From an uncultured Clostridia bacterium (GTDB taxonomy: Bacteria; Bacillota; Clostridia; Oscillospirales; Acutalibacteraceae), in contig CAMOTT010000015.1 of assembly GCA_946626015.1 (NCBI GenBank), positions 1 through 24,042 of the forward strand: 24,042 bases of DNA, given 5' to 3'. The position numbers and the translations under genes are program-made. Shown here in pieces: positions 20,090 to 24,042 of this stretch (position 1 is the stretch's first letter; each line of letters starts with the position of its first letter). The notes under the pieces are model-generated. The model had not been told where the DNA came from and searched no databases. It saw only the letters and a list, made by a program, of their open reading frames with translations.

Positions 20090-21397
20090 ATGAAAAAGAA
20101 CAAAATCATTTTGATCGTTTTAACCGTCCTTGCATCTCTGAGCATAATCTTTGTCGTCTTTGCGGTAAATTACGTTAAGATCGTCAAACCGCAGACCAAG
20201 ACCGATACCGGCGCTGACATAAGCGGCTACACCTTTGAGACCAGCAAATACTCCGCCGCGCTCAAGGGCACAGGCAGCACGCAGCTGCCCATACTCCCCA
20301 CGGATATTGACGGTATTTATTACACCATGGACACAAACGGCGCCGTCACCTTTTATGCCCTTTCCGGCAACAGCTTTGTGCCATACGATCAGGACGTCAC
20401 CACCTTTGACACAACGGTCACCTGCACCCATCAGGAGCTGCCCGTGACCATGTACTGCGTTGAGAAGGACTCCAAGGTCTGCGGCTACGGCCTGTTCACC
20501 TCAAAGAAAAGCCCGGGAGTCAAGATATATGACTACGCATTCTGCAAGCTCACCGGTATGCCCTCCGCCTACGGCAACGGCAGCCTTATGCTTGTAAGCA
20601 TGGATAAAACCGAGTTCGCTTTAAAGGACAAGACGTACACCGAGGCCTTCGGCTTTGATATGAAGTCAAAGAAAACCGGTTCTCTCGTTTTCACAAACAA
20701 CGGCAGGCTCCCCGGCCCGGACGGAGGCTTCCGCCATGATTGGATAAAGCTGACCGACGGTTTTCTTGCCTCTCTCGGCAACGATCCGTACTTTGTCACC
20801 GGCAGGGAGTATAACCTGAACGAATCCGAGCAAAAGAACGATATAATGATGCGCAACGGCACAGGCAAGTCGAAAACGATTGTTTCCGGCATAGTTGGCT
20901 CATGGGCAAGAGGCTTAAACGGCGGTCTGGCCTACCTTCGCAGCACCGCCGGCGGGTTTGAGAGCGTTCTTACCGTTTCCAACTCGGCCGTAGCTTCCTT
21001 CAAGGGTGATTATTTCACCGACTACGTTCACAGCGGCAACTATCTTCTCAGCAAAGCCGATCTGACGCTTACCAATCTCCTCACCGGCAAAAGCGTCAAA
21101 ATATCCGGCGTAAATTTAAGCGGCAGCATTGTTGCCTTCTCCGTCAACCCCTCCGAAACAGCCGTGGCCATCGTCTCCGGCAGCGATATCTCCGCCGCAC
21201 AGACATTGGCGGTATATGACCTTGCCACCGGCACCTCCGAGACCTTCACAGAGCCCCTCCTCTTTGCCGTTGATTACCCCGAACTCTTCTGGATAAACGA
21301 CACTACCATTTTACACACCCGTCCCATCGTCAGCGATGGCAGCAGGCTGAACTACGCAATATATGAAAGAGGTGGAGCAAATGCCGAAACGAAGTGA
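20090..21397 (+). CDS. Membrane-anchored extracytoplasmic protein of unknown function
   Basis: 435 residues from ATG 20090 (AAAGGA nine bases upstream). Residues 3-30 are one membrane segment with a KKNK start and no lipobox, so an N-in anchor or uncleaved signal is likely. The remaining 400 residues are rich in Gly, Ser and Thr with repeated strand-turn patterns (for example DIDGIYYTMDTNGAVTFYAL, LYSxADLTLTNLLTGKSV-like and AQTLAVYDLATGTSETF), suggesting a beta-propeller-like sensor or scaffold. I find no catalytic motif and do not recognise the family. Its last 17 bases overlap the start of comEB, so the two are translationally coupled. The location between exoA and comEB gives no clear hint of role. 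Confidence 0.8.
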   Translation: MKKNKIILIVLTVLASLSIIFVVFAVNYVKIVKPQTKTDTGADISGYTFETSKYSAALKGTGSTQLPILPTDIDGIYYTMDTNGAVTFYALSGNSFVPYDQDVTTFDTTVTCTHQELPVTMYCVEKDSKVCGYGLFTSKKSPGVKIYDYAFCKLTGMPSAYGNGSLMLVSMDKTEFALKDKTYTEAFGFDMKSKKTGSLVFTNNGRLPGPDGGFRHDWIKLTDGFLASLGNDPYFVTGREYNLNESEQKNDIMMRNGTGKSKTIVSGIVGSWARGLNGGLAYLRSTAGGFESVLTVSNSAVASFKGDYFTDYVHSGNYLLSKADLTLTNLLTGKSVKISGVNLSGSIVAFSVNPSETAVAIVSGSDISAAQTLAVYDLATGTSETFTEPLLFAVDYPELFWINDTTILHTRPIVSDGSRLNYAIYERGGANAETK

Positions 21398-21878
21398 TTA
21401 TATCTCATGGGACGAATATTTTATGGGCATTGCAATACTGTCCGCGAACCGCAGCAAGGATCCCAACACCCAGGTCGGAGCCTGCATAGTCAACGACAGG
21501 AACAAAATAATGTCTGTGGGTTACAACGGCCTGCCAACAGGCTGTGATGACGACGACTTTCCCTGGGAGCGTACCGGCGAGGATTTTGACACCAAGTACC
21601 CTTACGTCTGCCACGCGGAGCTCAACGCCATCCTCAACAACAACGGGGGCAGCCTTGCCGGGTGCAGGATCTACGTTGCCCTGTTTCCCTGCAATGAATG
21701 CGCCAAGGCCATAATCCAATCCGGGATCAGGGAGGTAATCTACATATCCGACAAATACGCGGATTCCACCTCCGTCAGAGCCTCAAAGCGTATGTTTGAC
21801 GCTTCGGGCGTGATATACAAAAAAATAAAGCTTGACCACAAAGAGCTTGTTATCGACTTCAGAGAGGAAAACATCTGA
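21381..21878 (+). CDS. comEB: dCMP deaminase (ComEB-like)
   Basis: 165 residues. The start at 21381 is preferred over an in-frame ATG at 21363 because AGAGGTGGAG directly precedes it. The zinc-dependent deaminase motifs are CHAELNAI (77-84; His78, Glu80) and PCNECAK (103-109; Cys104, Cys107). DPNTQVGA near the start and GYNGLPTGCDDDDFPW are typical of dCMP/ComE deaminases. It converts dCMP to dUMP, supplying thymidylate synthesis. The gene overlaps the upstream membrane protein gene by 17 bases and lies 37 bases before secA. Confidence 0.93.
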   Translation: MPKRSDYISWDEYFMGIAILSANRSKDPNTQVGACIVNDRNKIMSVGYNGLPTGCDDDDFPWERTGEDFDTKYPYVCHAELNAILNNNGGSLAGCRIYVALFPCNECAKAIIQSGIREVIYISDKYADSTSVRASKRMFDASGVIYKKIKLDHKELVIDFREENI

Positions 21879-21915
21879 ACGCCGGCAAGATACATAACGA
21901 AAGGACAAAAATCTA

Positions 21916-24042
21916 ATGGGCTTACTAAAGAAAATTTTCGGCGACTATTCAACAAGAGAGATAAAACGAATATTGCCGCTCAGAGATAAAGTTCTCGCGC
22001 TGGAGGAGGAGTACGGCAAACTCACCGACGCGGAGCTTCAGGCAAAAACGCCTGAGTTCAAAGAAAGACTTGCCAACGGCGAGACCCTGGACGACATTTT
22101 ACCCGAGGCATTCGCCGCCTGCCGGGAGGCTTCCTGGCGCGTGCTCAATATGAAGCATTTCCCCGTGCAGATAGTGGGCGGCATTGTGCTGCATCAGGGC
22201 AGGATAGCGGAAATGCGTACAGGTGAGGGCAAAACTCTTGTGGCAACCCTACCCGCTTACCTTAACGCTCTTTCCGGCAAGGGCGTGCACATCGTCACCG
22301 TCAACGACTACCTTGCAAGGCGCGACTCCGAGTGGATGGGAAAGGTCTACCGCTTTATGGGCCTCACTGTGGGTCTTATTGTCCACGACCTTGACAACGC
22401 CCAGCGCAGCGAGGCTTACAACGCCGACATCACCTACGGCACAAACAATGAAATGGGCTTTGATTATCTTCGTGACAACATGGTGCAGTACAAGGAGCAG
22501 AAAGTTCAGAGAGGACACAGCTTTGCCATAGTGGACGAGGTGGACTCCATCCTTATCGATGAGGCAAGGACCCCTCTTATCATATCCGGCAGAGGCGAAC
22601 AGTCCACCGACCTCTACCGTCAGGCAAACGCCTTTGCCCGTACCCTGAGCTTTGCAAGGGTCAAGGAGATCGACTCCAAGGAGAACGCCGAGGACGTGGC
22701 TGAGGGCGATGTGGTCGTGGACGAAAAGGCCAAGACGGCCACCCTCACAAAGAGCGGCGTTGCCAAGGCAGAGCAGTATTTCAACCTTGAAAACCTTATG
22801 GACGCCGAAAATATGACCATCCAGCACCACATAAATCAGGCCATAAAGGCCATCGGCGTTATGAAACGGGACGTTGACTATGTGGTCAAGGACGGCGAAG
22901 TCCTCATTGTTGACGAATTTACAGGCCGTATCATGCTGGGCAGACGCTATAACGAAGGCTTGCATCAGGCCATCGAGGCCAAGGAAAACGTCAAGGTGGA
23001 GCACGAGAGCAAGACCCTTGCCACCATCACCTTCCAGAACTATTTCAGACTTTACGACAAGCTCTCCGGCATGACCGGTACCGCAATGACGGAAAGCGCC
23101 GAATTCAACGAGATATACAGCCTGGACGTGCTCGAAATACCCACTAACAAACCCATGATAAGGGATGACAAACCCGATTCAGTCTACAAAACCGAGCGCG
23201 CAAAGTTCAACGCGATCATAGCGCAGATCGAGGAATGCCACCAGAAGGGACAGCCTGTTCTGGTTGGTACGGTTTCCATTGAAAAATCCGAGGAGCTCAG
23301 CTCGCTGCTCAAAAAAAGGGGCATAAAGCACGAAGTCCTCAACGCTAAATATCACGAAAAAGAGGCCGAGATCGTCGCCCAGGCAGGTAAAGAAAACGCG
23401 GTCACCATCGCCACAAACATGGCGGGACGCGGTACGGATATCATGCTTGGCGGTAACTCCGAATACCTTGCAAAGGCCGAGATGCGCCGCATGGGCTTCT
23501 CCGAGGAGCTTATTGCCGAGGCCACCGGCTTCGCCGAAACTTCGGACGAGGAGATCCTCAACTCACGCAATGAGTTCGCGCGGCTCAACGAAAAATACCG
23601 CGAAGCAATAAAGGACGAAGCGGAAAGGGTCCGCGCCGCAGGCGGTCTGTTCATCATCGGCACCGAGAGACATGAATCACGCCGTATCGACAACCAGCTC
23701 AGAGGCCGCGCCGGCAGACAGGGCGACCCGGGCGCCAGCCGCTTCTACCTTTCCCTTGAGGACGACCTTATGCGTCTTTTCGGCGGTGAGCGGCTTACGA
23801 ATATAATGAACACCCTCAACATACCCGAGGATATGCCCATTGACGCCAGAATATTGTCCAACACGATCGAAAGCGCCCAGAAGAAGGTGGAGGGTCAGAA
23901 CTTTGCGATACGTAAGAACGTCCTTCAGTACGACGACGTTATGAACCGCCAGAGGGAGCTCATCTACACCCAGCGCAATCAGGTGCTGGACGGCGAGGAG
24001 CTCAAGCCCGTTATTCTTAAGATGATGGACGAAAGCATTGAG
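21916..24042 (+). CDS. secA: SecA preprotein translocase ATPase (5' part)
   Basis: From ATG 21916 the frame stays open to the window end, 709 codons of a protein usually 800-950 long. It opens MGLLKKIFGDYSTREIKR. Nucleotide-binding motifs are intact: MRTGEGKTLVA (Walker A, from residue 100), VDEVDSILIDEARTPL (Walker B, from 206), TGRIMLGRRYNEGLHQAIEA (before the preprotein crosslinking-region return), ITFQNYFRLYDKLSGMTGTA, and NMAGRGTDIMLGG plus QLRGRAGRQGDPG in the second motor domain. SecA drives secretion of unfolded proteins through SecYEG. The C-terminal scaffold and any zinc tail lie outside the window. Confidence 0.96.
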   Translation, partial: MGLLKKIFGDYSTREIKRILPLRDKVLALEEEYGKLTDAELQAKTPEFKERLANGETLDDILPEAFAACREASWRVLNMKHFPVQIVGGIVLHQGRIAEMRTGEGKTLVATLPAYLNALSGKGVHIVTVNDYLARRDSEWMGKVYRFMGLTVGLIVHDLDNAQRSEAYNADITYGTNNEMGFDYLRDNMVQYKEQKVQRGHSFAIVDEVDSILIDEARTPLIISGRGEQSTDLYRQANAFARTLSFARVKEIDSKENAEDVAEGDVVVDEKAKTATLTKSGVAKAEQYFNLENLMDAENMTIQHHINQAIKAIGVMKRDVDYVVKDGEVLIVDEFTGRIMLGRRYNEGLHQAIEAKENVKVEHESKTLATITFQNYFRLYDKLSGMTGTAMTESAEFNEIYSLDVLEIPTNKPMIRDDKPDSVYKTERAKFNAIIAQIEECHQKGQPVLVGTVSIEKSEELSSLLKKRGIKHEVLNAKYHEKEAEIVAQAGKENAVTIATNMAGRGTDIMLGGNSEYLAKAEMRRMGFSEELIAEATGFAETSDEEILNSRNEFARLNEKYREAIKDEAERVRAAGGLFIIGTERHESRRIDNQLRGRAGRQGDPGASRFYLSLEDDLMRLFGGERLTNIMNTLNIPEDMPIDARILSNTIESAQKKVEGQNFAIRKNVLQYDDVMNRQRELIYTQRNQVLDGEELKPVILKMMDESIE

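Noticed and set aside
22249..23004. 251-codon open frame on the - strand
   Set aside because: It is antisense to secA, which runs open across the whole interval with intact ATPase motifs.
1..24042. CRISPR array, rRNA or prophage
   Set aside because: No regularly spaced repeats, no rRNA-like sequence and no phage structural or integrase gene were seen on either strand.

Overview
The window looks like chromosomal DNA of an anaerobic, spore-forming Clostridia member, most likely Oscillospiraceae-like. The evidence is moderate GC, strong AGGAGG-type ribosome sites, a SpoIID protein, RicT, a low-GC-Gram-positive style pstA-holB-ricT block, a bacterial ferredoxin, and comEB (dCMP deaminase) and secA in a row. 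The lineage is inferred from gene content only.

Left edge (1 to about 1,720): debris of mobile DNA. It holds the tail of an unidentified ORF, the first 43 codons of an integrative-element-type DNA methylase that is then cut off, a pair of tandem 16-bp repeats, a terminator, an intact XRE regulator, and a GNAT acetyltransferase pseudogene with an internal stop and a missing 3' half.

Redox island (about 1,813 to 7,790): two adjacent, separately regulated units on the + strand. Unit A is an OhrR-type peroxide sensor with consensus promoter and inverted-repeat operators, followed by a small flavodoxin and a glutathione peroxidase. Unit B is a TetR regulator whose consensus promoter is bracketed by two matching palindromes, followed by an iron-type alcohol dehydrogenase, a cytosolic flavodoxin, a lipoprotein that fuses a second flavodoxin to a cyclophilin-like domain, and an iron-sulfur-flavoprotein-like protein. 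A strong terminator closes the unit. Together they read as an inducible response to peroxides and reactive electrophiles or aldehydes, with electron carriers on both faces of the membrane. That role is inference. It is the best candidate here for a little-described system.

Middle (8,011 to 11,678): a secreted family 8 polysaccharide lyase with its own promoter and terminator, then on the - strand a nitroreductase/DUF554 membrane protein pair and a 2[4Fe-4S] ferredoxin.

Housekeeping - strand run (11,709 to 18,134): ricT, holB, pstA, a short QueG-like protein, an AEC permease, an unrecognised multi-pass membrane protein and a citrate synthase driven by a perfect-spacing consensus promoter. The genes are closely spaced and could form one long transcript.

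Right + strand run (18,184 to 24,042): spoIID, exoA, an unrecognised membrane-anchored protein, comEB, and the first 709 codons of secA, which leaves the window open.
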